Both the position numbers and the translations under genes were made by a program. DNA of 64,000 bases from Sinotaia quadrata (taxonomy: Eukaryota > Mollusca > Gastropoda > Architaenioglossa > Viviparidae). A model generated the notes under the pieces. That model ran no database searches. It saw only the letters and a program-made list of their open reading frames with translations, and was not told where the DNA came from. Where the stretch lies: assembly GCA_028829895.1 (NCBI GenBank), contig CM054177.1:39677564-39741563 (forward strand). The letters run 5' to 3'. Shown one piece after another: positions 43,585 to 58,500 of the stretch (the stretch's first letter is position 1; the number at the start of each line of letters is the position of its first letter).

Positions 43585-46500
43585 CTGCAGGGAGAAAAAA
43601 TGCTAGTTATTCAAATTCATTATGCTGCACTGTCATTTTGATATGATGTTGTATATTTGTTGTATGAACATCAGCTATCAAAATTTGCTGAATACTGTTT
43701 TGTACTAAGTCAAATGTAATATCTAGATTCAAACTATTTCAGACTTTCCAGTTAGTATTACCCTTTTCTTTCTTCAAATAGGCCCAACTCCAATGTGCAA
43801 AAGTTATATATTTTGTAAACTTACTGTAACAATAGAAAAGATAAACTTATAATGTACTATTCCCTCCTGTAAAGAAACATCAAATTACTATTTTCTTACA
43901 GGTAAAAAAGAAGACAGATATTATTTAAGAGATTCAGCTAGCTATAAATACTAAATTGATTGTTTTTCCTACTCCCACAATCATGGCTCCTTAAAAATAT
44001 CTCCCTCAACCCAGAAATCAGTTATTTTTTTGTTTCAGTTAAAAGGCAGTTTTCTTTTGCCAAATTATTCAAATCAGTTTGATTGTTCCCTCTCTTTCTG
44101 ACGCAATGCTACAAGAATTATAAGTTGCGACACAGCAAGATTTTGAATTACAGACTAAAGAAAATTATTCGTCAGGATGGCCAGAATAGAGGAAAAAGTT
44201 GAAGAAAGTTTGCGGTTATATTTTCTGTTTAGAGAAGAGCTGTCCATACAGAATGAATTAGTCTTCAAAATGGATTGTTGTTCCAAAAGGCTTGAGAGAG
44301 AGAATAACTGAACTGCTTCATAAGAGCCACACAGGCTTGCAAGGGTGCCTTAGAAGGGCAAGACAGACAATTTAGTGGCCAGGGTTAGTAAGAGACCTAG
44401 AAAAGCATCTTGAAAGATGTGAGCCATGTTTGTCATACCAGAAATGTCAAACAAAAGAACCATGAATAAGTCATCCTATTTCAGACTTACCATGGCAGTA
44501 TGTAGCTGTTGACCTTATGGAGGGCAAAGAAAATCACTATATAGTTGTTGTTGACTACTATTCAGATTTTTTCGAAATTGACAGGCTCAAAGACAAAACA
44601 GGAGAAGAGGCGATTTACAAGATGAAAGCACATTTTGCACATCATGGCATTCCAGAAAGAGTAGTATCTGATTATAGTCCAACATTTAGTGGAAAAGAGT
44701 TCCAAAGATTTTCAGAAAAATGGGGCTTTGAACACATTACAAGCTTGCCAGGGTATCCACTGTCAAATGGAAAGGTAGAGAATGCTGTAAAAACAGTAAA
44801 AAACATGCTGAAGTTTGCTGAAGAAGAGAATTCAGATGTATATCTAGCATTACTTGAACTTCGGAACAAAAAGATGAAATCTCACCATCTCAATGGTTGT
44901 TCAGGCGAAGAACCAGAATATTATTGCCAACAACAAAGACTTTGCAAAGACTGCATACATGCACTGAGGTTAAAGAGAAGCTAATCAGCAGGACAACAAA
45001 GCTCTTACAACAAAGGAACAGTAGAGTTAGACACCCTTAAGGTCAGGACAGACACTAAGATTCAAAGCATCAGGATCAAATAAGTGGATAAGAGCCACAG
45101 TAGAAGACCAAATAGATATTAGATCTTACTGAATCAGAACAGATAGTGGAAAACTGTTCAGAAGAAACAGAAGACAGTTAAAGAAGTCAGCAGAACAACA
45201 AGCTAATCAGTCATACAATGTAGAGTGACCACACTGAATCAGTTATCAACAGCATAACAAACACACAGAAATGTTAGAAGCAGAACAAACAGACAGTACA
45301 GTAGTACCAGAGGAAGCTGAAATTAAAAAAAGAGAAGCCAAGTACATAAAGGGGAAAGCATACACAAAAACAAGTATCACAAGATACAAATGTAGCAAAA
45401 TCTTGTAGTCAGACCCCAAATAGGATGGCAATCAGAGATAACGAATAATTCTCACATGGCTACAGGAACACACAGAACTCAAACAGCACAAGTTGTGAAA
45501 CACCTACACACACAAGTTGTGAAACACCTACACACACAAGTTGTGAAACACCTACATGCACAAGTTGTGAAACACCTACACGCATGAGTTGTGAAACACC
45601 TACACACACAAGTTGTGAAACACCTACACACACAAGTTGTGAAACACCTACACACACAAGTTGTGAAACACCCACACGCACAAGTTGTGAAACACCTACA
45701 CGTACAAGCAGTGGTAGACTGATTAAACAACTGAAGTACCTGAAAGATTAAGAAGTAAATTTTTTTTTTGACAAAGTGACTGCAAGATGCTCTTTCGCAA
45801 GGATGAAAGTACTAGTAGTAATGTTTTATTATTATGAGAAGTTGTTATGTTAATAAGTTAATGACTCTATGTTAAACTGTTTGCTTAGTGTCATGTGAGT
45901 TTCAAGGACTGGGAAATTGAAAGACAGTGTAAAGTGCAAATGCAATGAAGAGACTCTGGAAAGTGAGGATAGGTATAGAAAGAACAATGCAAATTTAAAA
46001 AGCCAAACATGTTTTGTTTTCTTTTAAATTAGTCATTTATTTATTTAAAAAATGTATGTATATATAAAAAAAATGCAACTGAGAGAAAGAGGGATGTGAT
46101 GGTATTGAGTTTCATGTAATCTTTAACAGGATGTTTATGAGAATAAACTGGGCATGCAAAGAGTATGCAGCTCACAATGGCTTACCCTCGCTAACTTCCT
46201 GTCTAAATGTAAAACTCGTTACAGTATGTCTGAATGTTAAATATGCTAAAGCATACAGGTAATCTAGACTTTAATATTTATAGATATCAAGAGGTTTGTA
46301 GTTTGATCAATTATCCTCCTCCTCTGAACAGACAATCCCCAACAAGATGTTCAATCAGTCCTAAAAAATAATTATTTGTTTAAATCTAAACTGATCTATG
46401 CAAGAGGCATACCTGAGGTTTAATCAACAAAATAAGTGTAACTGTGGTTCAAACATTGCAAAACACATATAGGACAACACAGTCCTTTCTTAAGCTAAAA

Positions 46501-49500
46501 GTTACTGATAGTTACTTCTAGAGACTACATTCTGTATGGATTTCATCATTTATTTGTCCACTTAACAATCTCTACAGTTGCACTGTTTATCAGGCAATTG
46601 ACATGTATATATTTCTACAATCTGTAATTGAAGTTATAATAGAACTATCAGGAAATGTAGTGGTATGCATTGTTTGCACAAACTGGTGCTTGTTTAAACA
46701 AAGGCAATCTACAGCAATTTCAGAACTATCATACAATAAGTCTTATATGCCACCCAAGCAAAATCATGCTAAAGATCATATTAAACAGACTGAAGCTGCA
46801 GGCAGAAGAAATCATAACTGAAGAACAGGCATGATTCAGACCAGGACAAAGCACAACTGAACAGATTTTTAATCTGAGACTGCTATGTGAGAAGTACCTC
46901 CAGCACCAACAAGACCTCTATCATGTCTTTGTAGATTTTAAGAAGGTGTTTGACAGGGTATGGCATGCAGCCCTTTGGTCTGCCATGAAGTTGTACAACA
47001 TCAATAGCTGTACAACATCAATGCCAACCTGATCAAAGTCATAGAAAGCCTTTACAGCAAGGCCACCAGTGCAGTCTGCTTCTTCAGGACAACAGTGGGA
47101 GTCAGACAAGACTGCTTACTTTCGCCTATTCTCTTCAACATCTTCCTTGAAAAAATTTTGACAAATGCTCTTGGAAGACCATGAAGAAACTGTCAGTATT
47201 GGAGGCAGAACAATAACAAACTTACACTTTGATGACATCAATGGCCTTGCAGGAAATGAGGAGAAGCTAGCTCGGTGGAAAAACTGGACAAGACATCTAC
47301 TGCTTTTGGTATGGAAATCAGTGCAGAGAAGACCAAATTAATGACCAACAATACCAATGGCATTGCCAATGATGTCATGATTGGTGATCAGAAACTGGAA
47401 ATAGTTAATAAATTCAAGTACTTAGGAGTCATCATGACAGACGAGGGATCAAAACCAGAAATATTGTTCAGGATTGCGCTGACAATAACAGCAATAGTAA
47501 GGCTGAAGACAGTTTGGAAAGACCAGAAACATCTCAGTCAGCTCAAAGATCAGACCAATGTGCTTCTTGGTTGTACCTGTGGTTTTTTGGTTTTTTTTAA
47601 TGCGGGTCATGGACCCTCAGAGCAGATCCTGAAAGGAGGATGCAAGCTACTGAAATGAAATGCTTTCAAAGGTTGTTTGGCATTTCGTATAGAGATCATG
47701 TTACGAATGAGGAAATGGGAAACAGAATTAGGCAAGCCTTTGGGCCCTATCAAGAGCTATTGGCCATTGTGAAAAAATGCAAAATGAAATGGTATTGGCA
47801 TGTCACACGATCAACAGGACTTGCCAAGACAATCATGCAAGGTGTTGTGCAAGAAGGGCGAAGGAGAGGAAGACAGAGGAAAAGATGGGAGGATAACATC
47901 TCAGAGTGGACAGGACTGAAACTGAGCAATACGATTAGATTAGCAGAGAACAGAATGGAATGGAGGAAACTGGTTGTCAGGATCATCAGTGGTGCCCCAA
48001 CGGTCGACAAGACTAAGGGATAAATAGATACTTTGGAATGAAAGATGAATGAATGCACTATTAATTTGGAATTTTTTGTGGTAGAAACTGCTATACTGTG
48101 TGGAGTTAATTAATTATAAGTTTTTTAATATATTTTGAATGGGGATTTAGTGTGCACAAATCTCTTACGAGAGTCTGCATTGCTAAAATAAGAAAGGACT
48201 GCTTTTTGGTTTGGAGATAAAGACAAAGAGGCTGGCATTTTATATTTGAGTAAAAAATATAATTCATGCCTCATCTCTGGGAGAAAGAAATTTATGGAGA
48301 GAAGAGAAAAAAATAGAACTGATGAAAGACTGTTGATGTGCTAGCAAAGTTGTGTGTTAGAACAGCTATGAGTGCAGGAAGAAGAAACTGAAGTGTGCTA
48401 TTTGGTGCTAACTCAACAATCATCAGATCACTTAGTCTTAAAAGTCCCTATATATACGAACATTTCTTTTGCTCATAACTGGAGATATGAATTGGACAAA
48501 GATAGCTTAGTGTAAGTATTTGGTCACCAGACATTTTTGGCCAAGTAATAAAAATGAATCAGGCCTTACTGTAGTATAGGGTTAACATTTTACTGAAGAA
48601 ACATTTAGTCATTATAGTTACTGTTGAAAAGTAATGTATATATTTTATGTAAGAATACAAGTTTATATATATACTGATAGGTCAGAGCATTGTTGTCTGA
48701 GTTATATCATTCAATTTATATTATTAAATTTTAATTATTTCTTAAATATTAATTTATTTTCTTTGTTAAATGTATCCATATTGTCTCATTCCTGTCCTGT
48801 AATGTTTTAATAATTAATCCTTTCTCAATTAATGGCAGTTAACTATCTGGAGAGTTTAAAATGGTCACTTTGGATCAGATTGATTCCAATAATTGTAAGA
48901 GGAATATCTAGGGGTTTTAACTTTGGCTTATAGCATCAATATAACAGAATGTATTAATAAAAAGTTCATATTCCCCTTTTAATCTTTCTATAATTCACCC
49001 CCTGAATTTACAAAGACTTGTGGGCAAAACAATTATAGATAAGGAAGATCTTGCTAAACTACACTTTCTCAAAAAAATAATAGATAATGTTGCAGATGTA
49101 ACTGATTTGTAACTATCACAGATAGTTCTCTGCAAACACATCAAGATCCTTACCCTCCATCAATCCAGTACATGTCAGATTAAGTCCATGAAATTCATTT
49201 GCAGCAAGAATCTCACTGGAATATTTGTGGATAGAAGCCCAACTCAAATACCTCAAGGGTAAAATCATGTTGTGTGTAGCTCTAAACAATATAAGAATAT
49301 ATTTATTATTAAAATGACTACTAAGATTTTACAACTTTCTCTACTGCATTCATGACAGTAATACATAAATCTGTCATTTCTTCAACATGTCAAGCTGATA
49401 TTGCCTTAGGCTCAATTTGCATTTCATGTTCAATATACAAACACATACAGACTCACACAATATATTTTAAAAGTAACCTTTTATGAGGAATTACATGAGA

Positions 49501-52500
49501 AATAAATAAAAAAAATAAAATGTAAATAAGAGATCACAATCATAGATTATAAACAATTTTCTTTTGGTACCGTAAAAAGCCTGATGCTATTAATCCTGAA
49601 GCTGTTAGAAGAATGGAACTAGTGTTGTTGGCCATTTGTGTGTTTCGAAACAAGCCCATGCAAGCCACAGACAAGAGTTCTCCACATAGATGTAGACACA
49701 TTACTACAGCAACATACATGCCAAACTTTCCCTGATCTTGGTTAAGGCCAGTAATCCTGAATAGGCAAAATAATAAAGAAATATATTAATTTCTTTTACA
49801 TTTAAATTTTAAAAAAGAGATGCAGATATTGTTATAGTATTTAGAAAATGAAATATATAATTACCTTTTATTCACTAGAATTTATAACAAGAACACAAAT
49901 GTACATAAAACATACTTCTCTTTGAATTCCATGATCCTGCTACCAACACACTCTAAACACATTTTTAAGAAACTCAAATTTATATCAATGATACAAAACT
50001 TTTTCAACTTACAGCCATAGACAGATATCAAAAGTGTCTCGGACATCCAAGCTTACACTGCTTAGCCTGTGCCATGCACACCCAAAGTAGAAAATACAGG
50101 GAGGGAAGGAGAGAGGAAGGAAGGAAGGAAGTTTGTAAAAAAAAATCATTATTTATAACAATATAGACACTTATGAGAAGTGAGTATGAAATTTCTCAGT
50201 ACTATTCATGCATCCCCTAAACTTGACTAAAACCAAATAACCTAATCTGATCTTATTACCTGCTGATAAATAATAGCTAAAACAAAGCTTTCAGTGCTGA
50301 ATAAAGCAATATTTATACAAAAATCATTTTAAATTTGTGAAAGAAACACACAAAAAACTGCACAATATAAAGAGACATAGATTTGCATTAATGAAACAAA
50401 ACCTTTCTAAATCTACACTGTAAATATTGAGTCCAATGCCAGCCGGGTTAAAATGAGGAAAATGTCCTCTTTTTCATTTTCAAGGAACATATGGCAACTC
50501 CTGAACTTGAGAGAGGATGTACTTTAAACCAAGGAGGAATGAGAAAGGCTGTGTCAAGCTGGGGCAGAGCAGGCTCAATCCCAAATTCTTCTCATTATTC
50601 ACTATAAAGGGTCATTTTAGGGGTTGTCTCTCCCATCATCTGTAGTTTGGAAATTAGAATGCAATCTGAATGGATCCTTCAAACAGAACTTTTCCTTTCT
50701 TTTCACACTTCTCTACTATACTTTAATTGGTCAGTTTCTACCAACACATCAATCAATCAGGCAAAGTTAACGATTGGATCTTCCTCCTGTCAATGTTTGC
50801 TATAGAGTAAGTAGAGTCATTTTATCACCAAGCTTTCAGTCCCACTGTTTTCAGTTCTGGAACCTTCTGGGAAATGGAGACTGATTATAGGCTTGAACAT
50901 TTTGATCAAACTAACATTATCAACTTATTTCAAGATGCTGTCAACAATTATCTTCACAGCACTATTATGCCAGGAGATTTTGAAGTCACTCTTGATCTTG
51001 CAGTCACATATTTGCTTGTACTGACAGCTAAATTGTCATACAAGTACCTGCAGTTTTCAATTCAGGAAAGGGTCTTTCAATTCCAAGGGTAGTGTGCTGA
51101 GCCCATGAGTTTTGCATGTACCAATTGATTTCAGGCCTCTAATTCAGTTGTAGTGATGACTATCTACACAATTTAATACATATATACAGAAACCAAAAAA
51201 TAATTTAAGTTAATCTAAACAAATTGAAAAAAATCTTGAAAAATCTTAGTTTTCAAGTGAATCGTGCAAAATCAGTCTGTATTCCATTTGGTAAGTTCAG
51301 ACATTAGTATTGAATTTTGACACAAAACACAGAGTTTTAGTAACTTATCACATTAATGAGAAATGTATTCAAGTAATAATGAAGATACAGATGCAAGATG
51401 AAGTAACAGCCTATCAGATATTAGCTCTAGTAGGGTTACTAAATTCAGCTGCATTAACAGTCCTAGGCTAAGATAGAGAAGATTTAATTTTTCATTTTGG
51501 CACTTGGACAAAGAGGATGATGTCCACAGACTGGATAATTCCCATTTTCAATTCCTGCATTATGTTTTCCACAGGCAAATAAAAAGGTGCTAGTCCTCCT
51601 TCCAAATCCCATCAATGAATGCAGGGGGAATAGTGTTGTTTTTTAATGTTATTGTGTAAAGGATTTTGTTTTAACAGATTTAACAGAAAGGCTTCTGTTA
51701 AATGTCCTAGAAATAAACACACTCTCACACATACACACACATACATATGTGTATGTTTCCAAGTACTGTAAACATTTGTACATAAATGTAAAATCAACAA
51801 GATAAACTTATCAGTAAAGGAATACAGAAAACAAAATACTGGCTACCAAAGTAAATGTAAAATCAGCAAGAAAAACTTACCAGTAAAGAAATACAGAAAA
51901 CAAAATACTGGCTACCAAAGTAAATGGTGATATGTGAAGTGTGTAGGCAACCAGAAATGTTGCAGAGGAGTATAGCCCATCCAGTCCTTCTCGGTAAAAA
52001 TGGTTTCTTAATGTTGGGACTATAAAATACAAGAAAATTGACCAAATGTATAATTTATTCACTTTTTAATAAACATCCAATGATTTTAATTATGGAGAAC
52101 CTTTTGCTTATTAATAATTGTCCACTTAGTACCATTAGTTAGGTCACCTCACTCCACCACCACCATCACCAAAAAGCCAACAACAATTTCTTAGGTTAAA
52201 TCATTTAGTCCTGAAAATGGAAGACAAAATGCATTTATCACAAGAGCAATTTATCAGTAAGTAACTATAATTAAACAATGCTATATAAAACTTAAATTTT
52301 CATTTAAATTAAATTATAACTAAATAAAAATAGCAGCTAAACAGTGAATATGCTTAAGCTATTGTGAAATTAAAAAATAATCTGAGTGGGTGGTGGTTAA
52401 TTTTATATTGATTTATATTGCATTCACACACACATACACCCACACCCACACACACAACACACACATATTCTTATATGCACAAACATTGCAGACACACATA

Positions 52501-55500
52501 TACATATAATACAAACCAGATTATAAGTTTTGGATAATATTATTAAGATTTTGTTTAAACATTGAAAGTGATGCTATTCCAGTGGTATTATGAAGCTGCT
52601 TGATTCCTTGTGACAAGTAGGGATTACATGTTACCTAATGTGAAGTCTAGTCACAAGCTTCTTCATGCCAAGTGACAAGTAAGAGTTAAAGCCTCCACAC
52701 ATGATAGGATAAATATCTTTAGACAAATATCTTTAAAAAACATGTCTATAAAAACATCATATAATACCTTTTCTGCTGACATATACAATTTAAAGATCTT
52801 ATAATAATGTATACTACATTTGTCACGTGATGCATGCCCGAATGACTGGCTGCATTATCATAATTTTGTGGGTTAAGCCACTCTCAGATTCCTATAGGCT
52901 GTAGATTCATTATTCACATCATTAATTTCCTTCTAAAAAGTTCTATTAATCAAAAGCAGTGATAAAAAATCTATTTTTATTTGTGAGTTTATCTGTTGTT
53001 TTTTAATTTTATATCATTCTTGCAGTACAAATAATGATTGCTTTTCTATGTTAAGTGACATTTGAAAATATAATAATTTCTTATTTTATTTTGGGCTTTA
53101 GCTACTTGTTTAGCAAATATCTGATGAGATTTTATTATTTGGCTTTAGCTATTTTTAAAAAAAATGTTTTCTCTATATTTGATGAGATTTTTTTATTTGA
53201 CTTTAGCCACATTATTCTACATTATTTGACATTGCAAAATTTACCCATGTAAGAATAGTTTATATATGGTTGTGTATGTTTCATCAAATTAAGACAAGAA
53301 CCAATATTAAGGACTGTGATATTTTACCCCTTATCTTTTTATTAACTGTAGATTGGTGAGATTAATTTGCTCTATAATATACAAAATATAAGCCATCAGT
53401 GCATCATCGTTTATTGCTACCAACTCTTTCCAAACTCATAACCATTATGATCTGGAATTTCAACTCACACAAAGCTAAAGCATTGATGATTCCCACATAG
53501 GGTGGCACTTGAACACTCTGGTATAGCAGTCCAATGCGATCTTGGATAGAACTTTGATTGTTTTCCAGATGACCAAGAAAAGCGACAATGAAGGGAACAA
53601 AAGCTGGAAGCAGGATAAAGCGGTTTAGAAATGACATGCGCTCACGAAACAGGTTGACATAGAAGCGACTGAAAAATAATAAACGGAAATTATTTACAAT
53701 GACAAAATGCTAATATTTCAAATTTAACAGTGTGAAAGGAAAAATGCTAATTAACTCAATTAATTAATTTTAATATATTTAATTAATATTTAAATTCAAT
53801 TATGCAAAATTTAACTCCTAGATTTTTGCCATTTTTAAAATCTCTGAGAGTTGAGAGTGAACAAACAATGCTGACCCAGATCCAGAATTTAGTAGTGTTA
53901 TTGATACGGGACACTGAGTGTTACGTAAGTCTGACATATTCTTAGTATCCAGACCACCCAGTCTATAGTATGCGGGCAGTCAACCGTGACTATTAGACAA
54001 AGCCAGGAAAACAACTCAGTTTATAGCCTGGAGGCTGACAAATTCTAGAATCTTCCTCACAAACCCTAGAATCACATATAAGGGCAAATTCGAGATTGGC
54101 CCAGCACTCTATTACGATTCTGAGTCCCGTGGATGACGGCTTTCACAGTTAGAGTTGAGCAGAAAGGTATGTATGAGATAAAAAATTGCCATCGTAAATA
54201 ATTTTCTGATATTCGTTTAATTCTACTTAACTCTTTGCTGGGCAGATCGCCCAACGCCGCCCGTACATCGTACCGGGCAGAACGTCCAATGCCGCCCATA
54301 GCAACCATTGCACTTAGAGTGCTTTTTCCTTTCCATATTTACATCATATCCGGTCTCTACAGGAAGCATGACGTTTGTGCAACGATTTCCACGCCATTTT
54401 GAAGCGTTTTCATGTGGCAGCATTCATTTTTTTCATAAAATTCCTAGTAATTGTTCTATGAACCATTTTTCTTCTAATTACTGAGCTTGATTTGAGATAA
54501 GCTGTAAAGAGATTTGTGATCTCTGAGAAATTGCCTTGTGTGAGATTTTGATGACATTTAATTGTAAAACTCTTTTAATTGTTATTTGTTATTTTTCTTT
54601 AATAATTTGTAGAACTTTTAACTACCCACTCTTGTTGCTATGATAGAGAGGTACTTGGCACAGATGATGGGTGGGGTCTGCCAAATGACGTAACGACAAT
54701 AGAAAGACGGTCAAGTGCAAGTTTTAGGATAGTTCTCATCATCAATAGAGAGATATGTGTGGGGGGCTGGATTAAAGACAGACTGATGAGATATTTCAAT
54801 TAAGGTCTGTTATTCCAGACAGGTAACTCTTGGACAGAGAGTTAATCAGTTAACAGACTATCCAGGGATTGGCCTAGTCACTCTCGTGATTGCAATGACA
54901 AAGACCTCATCAGGTGACTGTGTGTGTTGATTGCGTGGAAGAATTATTGTTTGTGTATTAATTATGAATTTAATATCATAAATTAATAATTAAGCAATTA
55001 ACAGACAGTACCTTTACCACAAAACAGTAAGAATAAACACTCTTTTAGACATTATATATACTTTGAAATTGTATGATTAAGAACTAATTCATTTATTTGG
55101 CTCATCTTATTTCTTTGTGTAAATTCATAAACCCATCTCATTAAACCATGTGTTTGTTAAATGATTTGTTGATATTTCAATTTTTAAATCTATCTATTTA
55201 AACTATATGTGTGTTGATTGCCTTGCTGGTGTTTCGTTTCTAAACTGGTCTTTACCAACTATCTGTATGCTGACTGTCTTGCTAGTGTTTCAGCTTCTAA
55301 ACCTGTTTCTTTAAACCATGTGTATTTTGACTACTGTGTTGATGTTTCAGTTTCTAAACAAGCTTCTTTAAACCATGTATATTTTGACTACCTTGTTAAT
55401 TTTTTAGCTTCTAAACAAGTTTGTTTAATTGTATTTGGCAGCAGCAGTGGTGATGGTGGGGGTGTTGGTGGTGGTGTTGGCAGTGATGAATTCTTCATAA

Positions 55501-58500
55501 TGTCTATCATTTTTCAATTATTTGTTTATGGTCTTTAGTCTCAAAATTCAACCAGGACCCTCCCAACATGCAAAGAACATCAATTTTAAAACACACAAAC
55601 TATTAGGTGATCAGCCCATATATTTGACACATGATGTGACAGTAAAGACATTTTTCCCAGTTACATGCATTCCTCTAGAGATATGGATAGTTAAATCTTT
55701 CATAATGTTAAGTGTCTTTTATTTCTACTTTGGTCTGAATGGCACATAATACTGGTCTACTTGTGTCGGTTACAACTGGTAGTAAGAAACAAAATGGCAT
55801 GTATTGAATGTAATTAGTTGTTAAATTATTCCTTATTAAAATGAGTCTTAAACAGCACACACCTTGAATGAAATAAGCTGTTAAAGCCTATCATTCATTA
55901 CTAATAATAAATATATTGTTTCTTTTAATGATACAGTCGAGTCCACTTATCTCGGCCTCGGTTAACTTGCCAACCCTAGTAAGTCGACATTTTTGAAGTG
56001 GAACCGCCAAATTCCCTCTTTGTCTTAGCATTTTCTCATCGGTTACGTCGATTCTTTTATGTTGCCGAACCCTAGTATCTCGGGCACAAAAGAGTGCCAA
56101 AATCGCCACTTAAGTTGGTTATCTCGACCCTACTGCTGACTAATCACTAACAATAAATGACCACGTCTTGTTAAAAACTGCAGCTTAAACTTAAGAAGGG
56201 CATTGTTTTCTTAATTGGGCGCGGTGTTTGCCACGGGCAAAATAGGCACACTGTTTGTTGCCCTTCAACTGGTTCAGAACTTATGTTAGCCCACTTTTGA
56301 AGTAACCGCTTGTCCGCTTGTAGGATATTTTCAGAGGCGGCTTCGGCCCCCTCTCCCCCCCCCCCCCCACTGACGGAGAGCTGTTGAGGGTGTGCGCCTA
56401 ATAGGTGCGATCTGTTTTACCCCCTTCCTCCTGCCCTCCACCTTAGACGCACCGGGAGGCAAGAAGCAAATCAAGACGAGAACATCATGAAGATGAAAGG
56501 TCTATTGCGGCTTTTGATGTGTGTGAGTGAAACACACACACACACACATACAAAATGACTCGCGAATTTAATTTTGATACTGGTTAGCTTTTTGTAAAAA
56601 CGAACTTTGACACCCTGCAGATTTTTTTGATTTTGTGAGCAATCTTTGTGTTTGCAATGTTGGAGAATACATGTATCGAGAATGGACGGTGGACCAACTT
56701 CCCTCTTTGTTAACATTTTCTTATCAGTAATGGCGATTCTTTTATGTTGCCGAACACTAATACAATGTCTGTTTGTTTCTTTCTTTCTTTGTAATGTACT
56801 GTACATGTATCTCTAGCACAAAAGAGGGCCCGAATCACCACTTAAAATCAGTTCTTCGTCGGCTTTTGAAAATGTTAGTTACCGATGCCACTTCGCCATC
56901 TCGCTAACAATAAAGGGCAAACTAGGCAGACTGTTGCTCTTCAACTGGCTTACACCTCTTAAAGTTACCTTTGAAGTAACCGCTTGTACGATTCGACACC
57001 CCCCTTCCTCCTGCCCTCCACCTTAGACGCACACACGCACACAAAATGACTCGCAACTTTAATTTTGATACTTGGTTAGCTTTTTGTAAAAAAAAACGAA
57101 CTACACGTACACCACACAGATTTTTTTTATTTTGTGAGCAATCTTTGTGTTTGCAATGTTGGAGAAAACATGTACGGTACATACATGTATCGAGAATCGA
57201 CGGTGGACCAACTTCCCTCTTTGTTTTTTTTTAGCATGCCGATCGCGTCATCAAACAAATTGCGGCAACGCTGTTGTGTAAAAAATCACCAAACACGTGC
57301 ATGTACATTGTACATTCTCATTCATTAACGCACATCATGTACATAAAGAAATTTCAAGCACGTTATATGTAATATTGAAGCATTTGTTTTCAAGTAGAAT
57401 GTTAAAGGCAAAAAGCAACAAAGCAGTTTAGACTTTGTACAGAAACCATATTTACCGCGTGTACATAAACCTTTTGTTGTTAGCAAACACGTACATGTAT
57501 GTACACTTTTATAGCATGCCGATCGCGTCATCAAACAAATTGCGGCAACGCTGTTGTGTAAAAAATCACCAAACTCGTGCGTGTACATTCTCATTCATTA
57601 ACACACATCATGTACATAAAGAAATGTCAAGCGCATGTTATAGTACTGTAATATATTGCCGCCATATTGGTTTTCTGTAATCTCGATCTTTAGTTATCTC
57701 GACACTTTTTGGCAAACCCCTAGGCCCTCGACATATCCGGACTTGACTGTATATTCACCATGACAAGATGTGCATTTTATAGAAAAACATTGAATTATTG
57801 CTTAAAATAAATTCTGTATCAAAGTATACTGTACAAGAAATTAATTATTGCATTATTCCTAGAAAGTTCAGTAATGGTGTTGCCTAAAGACGACAATTGT
57901 TTTATCTTCTATAAATTACTTAAATAATTCAAAAACTACTATGGCATTATTCTTTATTAAAGACATTTGTCTTAAGAAAGACAGTTGTTTCTTCTGTATA
58001 ACAGATGTGGGATCATGCCAGTTTACTACTCTCCGCCTTGTTCTCTTTTTGACAAACTCTTAATCGTATTCTTTTGCACTCCTGGCTACCTTAAAATAAT
58101 CATATTATTCTTTTCTCTTTTAGAGATAAGTAAAATACCTTAAAATTGTAGTAAAAACCCTGATCCAACTAGGTGGTACAACACGGACTTCGCCTACAGA
58201 TTCTGAGAACCTCATCATCTGTTCATTGACCTCTTGCTTGATGGAGTCAAATTCCACTGATGCTGCATATGATGTTATAAGTTCTTTCACTCGCACAGTA
58301 CTTTGTTGACAAAGTGCAGAATCACGTCGGTCAATACTTGTTATGTCCACTTGCAAATAAATAAACAACCACAGAAAAAATACATCATTTTGGAGGTTCA
58401 ATGAATACTTTCAATACCACTCTTAAGCTTGTATTTTAGTTCTGCAATTTGTCTTCTTTTAGCCCAAATAAGAAAAATCATGTTTTTGCAAACTGTTTTA

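Noticed and set aside
45460..45730. Minus-strand ORFs with VGVSQLVC or CRCFTTCV repeats
   Set aside because: They are antisense shadows of the 24-bp array in a gypsy relic. The plus strand carries the frame continuous with integrase and the polyprotein end.
55218..55538. 106-codon plus-strand ORF
   Set aside because: It runs through five diverged 57-bp repeat units and a GGT-rich tract. No family resemblance.
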